Shown: in pieces, positions 11,715-24,900 of the stretch
How the letters are laid out: every line of letters begins with the position of its first letter
Position numbering within the stretch: position 1 is the stretch's first letter
Origin: Lates calcarifer
Taxonomy: Eukaryota > Chordata > Actinopteri > Centropomidae
Reading direction: 5' to 3'
DNA length: 64,000 nucleotides
Assembly (NCBI RefSeq): GCF_001640805.2
Contig: NC_066855.1
Coordinates: forward strand, 17,198,701-17,262,700
The notes under the pieces: generated by a model
Seen by the model: the letters and a program-made list of their open reading frames with translations, nothing else
Database searches by the model: none
What the model was told of the DNA's origin: nothing
Made by a program: the position numbers and the translations under genes

Positions 11715-14671
11715 CAATAATTTGGATTAACATTTATTCATGAAAAGGTCATGTAGAGACCGCAGAGTTCATTAATGACAAGTGTCCATCCAGACATGGG
11801 GGTGATGCAGGAGGAAAATACAGCACACAGCTAAACCACAGTCTTTAAAAAATAAAACCAGTGCACAGATAATCTTACAAAGATTGCATAATATAAAGAA
11901 AGGTTATAAAATTTCCCAGAAATAGTGCAATTTTACCACCACCAGGAAAATATAATGAAACCCGCTCCACTTTCAAAGCCAATCGCCTAAATGCTCCGCT
12001 TTCCACAGAGCCAAAGTATGTTTTGGTTTTCTTCTCGTGAAATAATTCTAACTGGATGTGATGCTTTTTGTTCTGGAAGCAGGGGGAAGAGAAGTGCAAA
12101 AGGCCAATGATTTTTGGATGGCTACACGTTACTGAAGCTGACAGACCCACAGAATGCACATGGATGTTGGGGAACGGCAAAATTTACAGAACGTGTGCTT
12201 CTGTGAGGACAAATCCTTCACTGCACTTGAGAAAACAAACATAAAATATACCTAGTGTATAAATGACATCACAAAGACCCATCCATCCTCGCCAGACACA
12301 TCGAACATGATGCAAAGCCAGTGTCTTCATTTGTCCCCTATTGGAGGGAACAAGGCTACATGAGTGCAAAAAATGTCGACAGGATTTAAATTAAGTTTTC
12401 ACATTTAAAAAGACATAATTTGCCCAACAAGGCATGGACAGAACCTCAAGCATAAGTCTATCTGATGTGTATGTGATGTAGTCTGTAGTGCATGTTTGGA
12501 AAGAAGATCTGCGTCAGACTCATTTTTTTCAAACACCTAACAAATCTTTCAAAACACAATTCTGATACTTTGTAAATCAGCTCTTAGTTAACTTCAGTGG
12601 ATGATGGCATAGCAGGTAAAAACAACTAAATAAAACCCTTACAGAAAAATGGAAGCTACCGCACCCTGTGTAAGAATGGAATACCACCGCGACAAAATAT
12701 CTGTGCCATGAATCTCATAGGCAGACACATGAGTTTGGGAGGGAAAATAAACTCATGCTGGATATTTTATTCAAATATTAATATCAAAAACTTTAGACCG
12801 TCTTTAAAATAAACTTAGCCTCTGCTCCACAACCGCTTTATCACAAGTAGATAAACCTCAAGGAAAACTCCAATGATCCTACAGAGGTGGGCCACACACC
12901 TGACAGCTAAATTAAAATCCAACCGCAACAAACACTTCCAGTGTTGAGTTTTTGTGGACTTCTGAGGCCAGAGTTTGTGTAGTTGCTGCACTGGGACATG
13001 TTAGCTTGTCAGCTGTTCTTGTCCTTTTGCCCACCCCCTTCACTCAGCAGTGGTAGACAAATATCATCCAACAAATCACATTATAACTCGTCTTTTCAAC
13101 AAAGTGTCCTAAATTCCCTTTAACCAAATCATCCTCTCACCTGAATGTCATGAAAAAAATTACAATTTAACGGTTTGCTGATAGGTATTGCACCAACAAC
13201 GCACCTGCGTGTACAAATACGAGATTATGCAGAAATAGCTGCAGCTACACACAGTATATACAACACAGTAAACACACACATACGCACGCGCACACACACC
13301 AAACAGGCTAGATAGTTGATAAAACACAGTTGCGTGATTAAAAGTGGCACCAAAGTGAAACAGATTGATGACAGGAGCTCCACAGAGCGTCGCTGCAGAG
13401 TTACGAACCCTCCTCTCACTGGAAGCCAAACATACATTCAAAATCTGTTATCAAAAGTCGTCATAAAACCTGGCTGAGAGATGCAGAACGTTTCAACAAG
13501 CCCCATCTGGATCTGAACCCAACCTCAAGCTTCACCTCTCCACGTCTGAGGTTGCTGGCCCTGGTTAACGTCTGACGAGGGCAGTGTGCTACATGTACTG
13601 GCGTGCATATTCTACACTACATTCCCAAGCTATGGGCGCTAGTTCAAAGCTAAACCTGTAGAGAGGAAGGCCACGGGGGCAAAAATCATCTATCCAAATC
13701 CATCCTCATCCCAACATCCATCTGCCACATTTCAAAAGTAATCAACCTCCACTTGAGTGTGCATGCACAAACACTCAGTCCTGGAGAACGTAGAGTTTCA
13801 GTGTGGGTCTGGACGTTAAGACATGCATGGTGGTGTAAAATGAGGAGAAAGGACTCTGTTCTTCAACCTCCAAAAAAAAAATACTTGTTTGTTAATTAGG
13901 GGGCTTTGTAAAGGTCTAAAGACTCTGTGGAGAACTGTAACATCTCTTCTCCAGTGAGTTAGCAAAGAGGCATTTAATCCACTGCCCCACAACAATCAAC
14001 AATAGAACTATTATGCAAACTATTTATGCACATGCTACTGACACCAAAAAACAAAAGTACTTCTCAGTGTCAATGTGTGAGGAGGTGTGGTAGTGTGTGG
14101 TTCAGAGATGTGCTGCTTTGGTACAGTTGTGGATGGATCCCATTTCTGGTAGTGCTTAAAAACAGTTTCACAAACAACAGACAAAAACATCTGAAGAGAC
14201 GAGCAAACACACTTACTGTAATGCCTCCCACAGAGGAGAACGGATGGAAAGGATTACAAAGCATAAATATTATATATTATATATATTTTTCCATTTACTC
14301 ACTCCCTGTGAAGATAAAAAACACCATTAGAAAGAGGAGTAGGTGTCGCATCAGCGTGTCGAGAAAAACTGCAGGCCCCTCGGTCAGTGCGATTCAGAAA
14401 ACACGGAGCACCAGTGGACGAGGGTTACACACATGCACTCCTCAGACCCACAGAAAGGAGCCGTAACAGCCCCGAGCCCAAATACACACACAGTCAGTCC
14501 CAGTGTATGTGAGCCCCCACCCGGGTCTGTCCCCGTCATTTAAGGGCGGTGGGCGTCGGTTTTGCGTGGAGCGGGGCAAAGTGCTGGCGTGAGCTCTCAG
14601 GCACTGAAGCCTGGCAGGTTGGGATTGGTCAGTCCTGGTCAGTCACCAGCCTGCTCCCTCTGAGGTGGAGT
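11715..14671 (-). other. abca5: abca5 3' UTR (probable extent)
   Basis: No coding exon was found between the abca5 stop codon (14674-14672) and 11715. The minus strand has AATAAA at 11737-11732 (plus strand tttatt), which would give a UTR of about 2.95 kb. An alternative AATAAA at 12771-12766 would give a shorter form. The extent is inferred from the signals and the absence of other features. Confidence 0.5.
11732..11737 (-). terminator. Candidate polyadenylation signal AATAAA for abca5
   Basis: Canonical hexamer on the minus strand about 2.9 kb beyond the abca5 stop; a second copy at 12771-12766 could be used instead. Confidence 0.45.
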
Positions 14672-15667
14672 TCAAAGCTGGTGCACGATGCTGTCTGTGT
14701 TGTTGACCGAAACAGAGCCGTCCTGGCGCAGCCGCTGCCACTGGAAAGTCGTGCTGAGGGAGCCCACCTCATCCTCCTCGTTCTCCTGCTCCTTGGCAAA
14801 CTCCATGAACACCTGGAGGACAAACAAACACGGGAGGGAGATGAGAGGTTTACATAAAGTGAAAGATACATATATTAATGACAATATTACTGGAGAAAGA
14901 AAAATATCAAGTCAATATGCTTTAGTGTATTGTCCCATCTAAGAGGTCAGTGAAACACTTACAGATATCATCAGGTAAAGAATGACCACATCCTTATACA
15001 CCTTCCACTCACTCTAGATCAATTGATTTTCAAATTAATCAATAAATCGTTGGCCTATAAACTGCCACAAAATATTTAAAAAATCCCCACTATAATTCAT
15101 GAGCACAATCCAAAAGCAAGGATGCTTAGCATTTTTCCTTCTAAATAATTAACCATCTGTGGTGCATATTGAGTCTGGCTTCTCTATTTGAAAGTGTATT
15201 TTTAAACCAAGACTGGTGATTCGTCCAGAGTGTTCCCCGCCTCCAGTGCAATATCAGCTGGGATTGGCTTCCCGCGACCCTTAAGGGAAAGAGGTATAGA
15301 TAATGGATGGATGGGTTTTTTAACCACCTACCTGCTCTAAGGTCGACTGGGAGAAGTTGTACTCTTCAAAGTTGAAGATTTGCTTGGCTGAATATAAACA
15401 CAGACAATGAGAAGATAAATTACACCAAATGAGTTGGCAGATATGTCCCAATTGGCTGAGGCGTGTGTGTGTGTGTGTGTGAGTGTGTGAGAGAGAGAGA
15501 GAGAGAGAGAGATCTGCAGTGACTCACCGCTCTCTAACTGTGCGAAAGACTTGGCCAGTGATTTGACATCCTCCATAGGGATCTTGTAAACCATCAGAGT
15601 AGCAAAGCTGCAAACAAATCATCAGCCAACAGAATTAGGCATGCACATGAACAACTAATTGCACATT

Positions 15668-15701
<34 letters not shown>

Positions 15702-18700
15702 ATGCTGTTTCTAATCCAACACACAGTTCATAGGGAGTATAAATCCAGATTTAGGTCCAATGCACACACACAACCTTGACACAATTGGCTGGGTCTCACC
15801 TCTCCTGTCGGGCAGCATGAGGGAAGATTCGAAGGATCTCTTTGTGTAACAGCGCCACCTGCTGAAGCCCCGTCAGCTCCTCTCTGAGTTTCACCTCCAA
15901 ACTGTAACCTCGGCCGTATTTCCCTTTTAAATGTTGGATAGAGCCAATACACCTGATGGAGAAAAACAAACAAAAGATTAACTGGATATTTTTCAGATAG
16001 ATTTTCCATTCTGAGTGTCTCATCAAGAAGAAAGACAGGAAGAAAGATGTAAGTTCAAACCTCAGCTGGCCAGAAACCATGATAGCTACGCGGTCACAGA
16101 CGGCCTCGGCCTCCTCCATGTAGTGTGTGGTGAGGATGGCTCCCCGCTGACGATTCTTGAAAGCAGCCCGTATAGCTCTCCTACACAAAAGGAGATAGCC
16201 ATGTTCAACATATTAGAATCAAGACTACAGAAATATAAAGTTAAGAAGTTCTTACTGTCATATGAACATGGTCTCACCACATGCGCTGCTTAGACTTAGG
16301 GTCCATCCCTGAAGATGGCTCATCCAGCAAGACGATCTGAGGATTCCCGATCATACTCAAGGCAAAGCACAACTGGAGGCAAATAAGACATCAATGTAGT
16401 AAAAACAGTGTGTAAAAATTGATCAAATACAGAAAGATTTGACACATATTAAATGTGTTTCATCAGGGAAAAAAGTGTTGAGAGAAGACAAATTCCAAGG
16501 ACAACTGAGTTTTCAAAAAATGTCAAAAATGAAGTGTCTCATAAGGTGTGAACATAGAGTCCCTTTAGTCACTAAGGCTGTAAAATACAACAAAATCAAT
16601 GGGACTTCAAATTGAGGGATTGTAAATCCTCTGCTTATGTTTGTTAGGTGGGGAAAACTGGGACAAATGTCAGCTGAGCGAGTTAAAGTTATCTGTAGTT
16701 AAAACTGTGTACATGTTCTTACCTTCCTCTTGAGTCCTGCTGACAGGCTCTTGGCCTGCTTGTTTAAGTGGTCCTTCAGCTCCAGAGCATTCACCACTCT
16801 GACAACAACAGTTGACATGACAACTGTCAGCAGCTTTTACATGGATCTATTTGCTCTACTAACTGAATAAAAGGTATTTTTCATACTGTAAACACTCACA
16901 TCAACTCTAGGCCTACTGCATAGCTTTACATGGTTGTTTAGTATAAAACAAATATCTGATTACGTCCCCAGGCACATCACCGACTAACTGTGTTAAATGA
17001 GTGGGATGATAAAATTCAGTAAATAAAGTTAGTATGACTCAAATTTAAAAAGGTAAAACAAAGTCCATCAGTATCCACCCAGTATCCAGTATCCATCAGT
17101 AGTGATTTGAAAAAGATATGATTATCTTATTGGAGAAGAAGACTGAAGACTGTAATCCCTAACGTAAATCATCTGCGTCTGCCTGTGGCACAGTACTCTG
17201 GTCCTATTATCAGCTTGGTCTGAAATGTTAAAACTGTTTCTATGAATGAGCTGGAGATCGTGACTTACCGTTTTATGATCCCTGGTACTTCGTGTCCTCT
17301 CAGCCCCTTTATGGCTGCGTAGATCTCCAGGTGCTCCTGCAGAGTGATCCTGGGCCACAGAGGGTTCACCTGTGGACAATAACCCACATGCTCCAGGGGG
17401 TTGTCCACAGGATTAAACTCTGTACTGTAGTCCCCCATTAGCACCTGGACAAAGGAAAACAGAACATTACTAATAAGTAGTGACATAGTCAACAGTTCAG
17501 TGACATGTTCTACATTCATCCATTAAGTTTATTTTTCCTTAGGCAAGTTGAGAGAAAACTGTATTTCTTTTTCAGGCATCAACACAATTCATGATCACAT
17601 TACTATGTTTAACAGAAATTGCTTGTACAAATAGGCTGCAAAATGGCATTTATATATTTTCCACAAATTGCTTAACATCATTAAGTATAATCTGTACTGT
17701 ACCTGGCCTGCAGTGGGATCAGTATCACCTGACAGCATATGCATGACGGTGCTCTTTCCTGCTCCATTGGGGCCCAACAGTCCAAGAACCTCACCTGAAT
17801 AAACAGCAGGCATGTTGTGATATTATGGAATTGTGACTTTTTCCTGAAATTAAGATTATGGCTTAAACTTCCGCATGAATTTCTTAAAAACTCTTATACT
17901 GCTGTAAGGTTTAATACAGTAGTATAATAAGCATGCACTTCCCATACCTTTGCGTACACAAAAAGAGATGTTCTTCGTGGCCACTTTCCTCCTCTTGTTG
18001 AGAGAAAATCCTTCTCTTCTGCCCTTGTACTGCTTCCTCAGGTTACTCACCACCACGACTGGTTTCTAATAGACACACAGTGAGAGGGCCTAAAATTAAC
18101 TTGTCTCCAGTGAATATCTTATGAAGACTCATGGGTGAAAATGTGCTATTAATAAAGGGAAATCATGCAAATTTATGTTAAAACTCACCATGTAAAATGT
18201 AAAACAGTCAAAAATTCTTAAGTACTACAGTCCAAAGCTGGATCATTGGCAGTGACAAATTTCAACAGCTCTTTATTTTCCTGTACCAAAAGATGAGATA
18301 TTGACTCACCTCCTCACAAGACTGGCAGGTGAGAGCCTCTTTCACCCTGGCCTTCTCCATCTGTACATCCTCATCCTCGTTCAACCCTTCTTCTGGGTTC
18401 TTCTCAACTTTGGGCTTTGACTTGGATGAGATCCTGTGAAACGAATTAAGTTGCTATTGTAACAAATCTGGTTTTGTGTCGAGATGTCAAATGACTGAAG
18501 ATGCAGAATTTTCCACTGAAATAATGAACTTGGACTAACGTGTTTTTCAATTCAGATTAAGAAGCTCACAGTGCTCCATTTAAAATACAAAGAAATAAAC
18601 CTCAGTGTTTAAGATATAAATGTACTTAGGCTTCCTGTTATCTGAGCTATAACATGAAATTTAATCATCACCTGCAGAACTGATCATTTTTCATTGTCCT

Positions 18701-18941
18701 CCCTCCGTAATGGATCTCCAGCCAACGAAGCAGGAAAAGCAGCAGGATGCACTGGAGATAGGGCTGAGCGCAGAAAAAGACATGGGTTATGGCTGAACAC
18801 ACACTGCTACAGTCCACTTATGGATGTTTTGGCCAAATTATTTTCAATGAAATACATACAGCTACAACTGCAATAAGCAGGTTCTTCCACAAGAAATTCT
18901 CCTCATAGTGAGAGGGGAGGAAGGTCGCCTGTAAATGGTGG

Positions 18942-18973
<32 letters not shown>

Positions 18974-21900
18974 AAACCACAGTGAGTTGACACCTGCTTC
19001 TTCCATCAGCCATTGTCTAAAACTGTCTTGCCAAATTTACTTTAAATAATCTGAAATATATTGTATATAAAGGCAGACAGATAAACACTTTGAAAGAAAT
19101 GACTGCTTGCCCTTATTGAGCTCCTACCTTGGTGATACAGTTGAGGCAGCCCATAAGAGGGTACAGAGGGTTGAAGAAACACAAGAGGTTGTGTAGGTTT
19201 CTGGTCAGTCCAGGGTTGTCATTCACAAATGACAGCTGAACCAGCGAGGCCGATACCACACACACCTGAGACATAAGTCATTCATTTAGTAATAAAGAAC
19301 CTTTCCCATGACTTTAATAATGACCAACATCCACAAGTAGAATTACAGAATAAAACTGTGTTGGTGCCACAAGATAAGAATAAGAACTGTGTAATATGTA
19401 TGCATGAGGCAACTTGTCTCACCATCATGGAGATGACAGAGAAGAAATCCCTGTTGCTCTGGACTCGGGCAAAGCCAAAGGAAAACACATAGGTGAAGAG
19501 GATCATAGCTGGACCGAAGCCAACAGTACATAAAACCTAGGAGAGAGGAGAAGTCATGAAGAGTGACTCAACTGTTTATATAAAATACTATATGCATTAC
19601 AGCAGTATGGTATGTGTGCTTGTGAATCACAGTGTTTAAAGCAGCGGTACAGGACCACAGAGGTAAGGTTGCTGGAGGTGAGCAGGTTTCCAGTGTGGAA
19701 GGAGAAGAGGATGATGGTCATACAGGACAGGATGAGGTAGTAGAAGGGGATGTCCACCGCTGCCTGGCCACACCAGTAGGCCGATGGTACCAGACCAGAG
19801 ATTCGCAGTGTAGAGCGACACTTGATCTGAAGAGGTAAAAACAAGAAAATGTAAAAGTCACACACATATATATGTATATGCAGCTTTATGCTAAGATGAA
19901 AAAATAAAAAAACAAATCAATTTTAAAAAAGTATCCTCTTTTTATTTTAGCAATTGGATTGGTTGCTCTTCTGAAAGTTTGTCTGGCCACCTCTACAAAG
20001 AGACTTAGTTGTTCTGAACTTCTTACTTTTAAGAATTATGGAGGCCACAATGCTCTTGGGAACCTCCAATTTGTAGCCTTCCCCAGGTCTGTGCTGCAAG
20101 ACAATCCTGTTTCTGAGCTCTGCACAAAGTGCCTTTGACTTAGTGGCTTACTTTTTGCTCTCATATGCACTGTCAGCTGTGAGATCTTATATAGACAGGT
20201 CATCAGAAAAAACAACTGAATTTACCACATGTGGACTCCAATCAAAGTGTAGACACATCTCAAAGATGATCAAGAGAAATGGGAGGCACCTGAGCTAAAT
20301 TTCAAGAGTCACAGTAAAGGGTCTGAATACTTATGTCCATGTGAGTTTTCCTTTTTAATAAATTTGCAAAAATGTATACAATTCTGTTTTGGCTTTGTCA
20401 TTATGGAGTACTGGGTGTAGACTGATGAGGGATTTTCTTCTTTGACATAACATAACAAAATGTGAAAAAGATTGAAGGGGTCTGATAACTTTCCAAATAC
20501 ACATTACACTCAGAAATATTATCTGACATCAATCATGACTAATAATAATGATGATCATAATATTGCATGATTTCTAGCAGGATATGAGGTTACAGAAGTC
20601 AGGAGTAATAGGACACTGCTAAGTGTATCTACTATTTGCTCTATAATTGGGAATGAGCAGGTGCACTATTGGAACAACTCTAACTTTCCTGACTTGGGGA
20701 CTCTGCTGAGCCAGCTGTCTACACCAGAAAGGGGGACAACAAAATTTACTTATGTGTCAACGTAGAACAGAAGAGGCTGGAGGCTTGGTGATGTAGTGAC
20801 AACACAGCTCTGGGTCACTGAGTGGACATTAAATCAATTCAAGCCAATAGATTTGGACCATTCATTTCTGTATCTCCGACTGACTACAAAGCACTCTGAA
20901 TGTCATCAGTGTGAAGCAGTTTAGGGTCATACACAGTTGGTTTGTGCTACACAGCTAAAATGACATCTTCCATAGTTTTTAAGTGGTCAAAAACACAAAT
21001 TTGTAAGACAAACTTCAACAAAAAGCTGTGGGGGGTTATGGGTATGTTGTGCTTCGGAGTTATATACTAACATACATAACATCTAAGCACAACGTACCCA
21101 TTTTGAGTCTGCCTTAAGACTTCAGTTACATGTTATTACTTCCTCTCTACTTCTCAAACTGTCCAGCAAAGCCAAAACGCCACAAACTTAATTGTTAAAA
21201 AGATGTAGCAGACTTTAAAATCTCCATGTTAACTGAAAACAGTGTTGTAGAACATTATGTAATATGCCATTATGTGTCCATGCTGTGGAGTGCAAATTAA
21301 AATGAATTATTATTCATAATTAATCATAATGACTTGGAGTAAGTGGTTACCTCTCTGTCTCGTGTGTGGTCCATTGCGAAATATGCAGGCATTCCAGCTG
21401 CTAGCATTCCCAGTATGATGGCCTCTATGTACACCAGGGCATAGGATGTAGCATCTGGGATTTGCTGAGGGATGTCACAGGAGGAAGGTTTAATATTTTC
21501 AAATGGCAGAGGGAAACAGGATAGATGAGATCTGTCACATTGGACTCGTAGCTCTGTTAAATACTTACATAATCAAATGGTTTGGTCCAGGTTCGGATAT
21601 GTCCAGTACCATTTAGGCCTCTTAGAAGAGCGTTACTCAGTACATTGACAGCCATAGGCAAAGAGTGGACTGTGGTGCTGTTGAATGCAACACTGTATCT
21701 GAAACCCTGTGAACAGAAAGAAAATACATGGTTAATGAGTGTCACATGCTGGCAGGTGAACTCCACTTCATCTAAATAAAAGGCTCTCACTTAGAGAACT
21801 CAGAAGCCCTTGAGCAAAGAGCCCTTCATCTGGAACAAAACCATCACATGAACTGCAGTTGGAGGTGCAGCAGGAGAGGCGAGCCCACATCTGATGCTTT

Positions 21901-24900
21901 GCCTCCAGTCTCATCAAATATCTGGTATCAAAAATTTATTAAATCTATCCAACATTAAAGTGACCTTGCTGGATCCAGTTACGTTGATGGCGGCACTGTG
22001 GGGAGCGGCGGCCATGTAGTCACTGTGTTTCATCATCTCCACTTTGATGTCCTGAGACTCCAGGTTGTGGATAAAGTCAGAAATATCAGAGCCTGTTGGC
22101 ACAAGAAAAAAAAAAAGCTAGCCCATGTAGAAAAAAACACTACACTATAAAGGAGTTCAAAAATGGAGAATGTAGCAAGAGAAGAGGGATATTCATCATC
22201 AAGGGGGAGAGTTACAGATGCATGCCTGGGACAGTTTTTATCGATTATGGTTTACTGTGTAACTTAATAGCTGTACAGCAGTCAGCACCCCATCACAATA
22301 TTTACAGCAGCACTTTCTGAAAGAAAGAAGATCTGATGTCTTCCTGAGAGGACATTTAATAAAACCTGAGAGGAGAATTGGCAACTGTATATCATTTAAT
22401 ACATGGTGTAGGTTTCATATTTTCAGTATGCATCGTTCAATATACAGCCAGCCTCCTTGTTTCCTCCCAGGACACAAAACAAAGTTATCTTTTGGAAAAT
22501 CTCCAGCAGACTCACCTGAGGAGTTCTGAACCAGAAGGCTAGTGGTGTATCTCCGGGGTGCCTGGTTCCTTTTGAGGAGGTAAATGGGCAGAAACTGACG
22601 GTCAGGTGAGTGAATCTGGATGTTCCCAGTGGCCAGTGACAGGACGAGCACTGCAGCAACAAACACCAGGAACAAAGCCAGGCTGCAAGAGAAGAGAGTA
22701 GATGATAAAAGACAAGACAAATGGAGAGGACAACGTCTCACACGTCGCACAGATACGGTACAATCTACCACAGAATTTAGACCTTTTAACCAACCCCTTT
22801 ACACTCACGTGTAAACAAAGGCCTTCCTCTCTCTGCGCATGTTGAGCATGTGCAGCCAAGCCACAGTGCTGAACTGCTGTCGCCACAGAGCATGACCTGA
22901 CACAACATCGGACTTGTTGTCTGAGAACGTGAGCAGCCGCTGGTCTGTATCATCCAGAGAGGCATTGTCACATTCATCCTCTGGCTGCTCCCGATTAAAC
23001 ACGCTGTAGTCTGGAGACGTCAAACACACAGACACACAAATACAGTCATTTGCTTGGATTAAGAATTTGTTCTTTTTCCCCCAATATAATACTGCTTTAG
23101 TAACACACTCACCTGCTTGGTCCACTTCAGCCTCCGCCTCCAAACGTAGAAAAACATCTTCCAGTGTTGTCATGGAAACCCCATAGTTGATAATTCCTAG
23201 ATTAGGTTGACAGTCAAGCTCCGAGAACAAGCCTGTGAGACAAATTAATCATTACTTGCTGGTCCACTGCTGTTACAGTCAAAGCTGAGTCACTGATGAG
23301 TTGCAGTAATATTTTTAGCATTTGTCTGGATGGAGTTTGATACTAACTGACTGTGTTGACAGAGGGAGGCTGGAAACCATGTAAATGGACACTTGAACAT
23401 TTGTGATAGCTGATCTTTAGTGTGTTCTCTTGACTTAAACTTGAAAAAAGAACTTTCAGATCTGGTTTCCGGTAAGTGTCAGTGCGACTAACTGACACAG
23501 ATACTATTATTTTGACATATTTATATAATGTTATCTGACCTGCAAATGTGTCCATGCTCTCAAAAGGCAGAGTGAAAGTCAACTCTGCTTCGTGTTGCCG
23601 AGACAACTTTGCCTTGGGAACGTGCTGCTTGACCAATGATGTGATCTTTTCAGCTTCACATTGCTCATTAGTAGACATTCTGCAAGGGAGACAAAAAACA
23701 TTAATCTAAAACTATATGTATACTATGAATTGAAGATCTATGGTTAAGACACAGATAGAACGTAGCCATGTCAAATTCTCAATAGATCATGAAAAACAAC
23801 AAATAAATGAATCTAATTATTCTTTAAGTGAAGTATATTATCACATGCCAACAACTTATTTTTCTTTTCAGCATGATTTGTAGAAATCATGAGTACCATT
23901 AAATGGTTCACCAAAAAGGGCTACTAAGATTTCAAATATCCAAAGATGGGCCACTGCTCTGTGACAGCAAAACAGCTGTAACAATAAATTACATTAGGAA
24001 GTAAAAGCTTCTTGCCTGAGATGATATCCAACACCGCACTTGATCTTGAGATACAGTGAAGAGCCAACACATTTCAGTTGTCCTTGAGAGATCACAGCTT
24101 TGCGATCTGGAGAAAAGAAAAAAAAAATCAGTGTTTTATCATAATGACAACAAGCGCAGACTGTGTGATTCTGTAAATGCTGTTGGCAAGAAACAATTTC
24201 ATGACACCTCTTCAAAGTGCAACTACAAGTAGTCAGAAGTCAGATGCTGACATGAATAATGTTGACTGTAAGAGTATAAAATGAGCTCTTTTGCAAATAC
24301 AAAACTGGAGGACACTAAAGTAAAAATTAACATCTTGAGGTTGTTTATTCAAAATTGCTAAGAGCAAAATTCAAAAGTTCAGGACTGATGAAAGTTGATA
24401 AAACCTCAAATCTCTCATAGACTCATTCATTGTAAACAAACATTCTGCCTAAAAAACAAACATGTAATGCAAGTAAATGTTCTCTCTAATTAATTTAGAC
24501 TTTTAAAACTGATAAAAGGTGGAGAGACAAAAAGCTAAATTTGACCCTTCCAATTTCCAAACTGGGATGACATCTGGCTAATAGTTCTGGTGCCTGTGGG
24601 TCTGTGTACGTTATGTGACAGAAATAGTTCATACCAGCGAGAATGTCAGCCTCATCCATGTAGTGTGTGCTGAGGACAGTGACTCTACCAGCTCTGCGGC
24701 TCTTCAGCAGCGACCAGACCTGGTGCCTGGAGCATGGGTCCATGCCTGCTGTGGGCTCGTCCAAGAGCAGGATCTGACACAAAGAAATGTGATGCAAATT
24801 GCTTAGAATGTGCTCAAACAGATGTTGATAGTATAACTGCTGGCAAAGCTACTGATAACTCCATTAATTTTAAAGACTTAGCAGTCTGAGACCAGTGTAT

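Larger units (their letters stand above)
14672..18433 (-). other. abca5: abca5 exons for linker, nucleotide-binding domain 2 and C-terminus
   Basis: Exons: 18310-18433 (acidic linker with [20 protein letters not shown]), 17948-18065, 17703-17794 (Walker [10 protein letters not shown]), 17269-17444 ([13 protein letters not shown]-loop), 16723-16798 (degenerate signature LSAGLKRK), 16278-16372 (Walker [21 protein letters not shown]), 16061-16180 ([21 protein letters not shown]-loop), 15800-15952, 15528-15607, 15332-15387 and 14672-14812. Signature degeneracy (LxAGxKRK rather than LSGGQ) is normal for ABCA5 NBD2. All junctions keep phase to the TGA at 14672. Confidence 0.93.

Noticed and set aside
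14026..14466. 146-codon plus-strand open frame
   Set aside because: It lies antisense in the abca5 3' UTR, has no recognisable similarity and a low-complexity composition.
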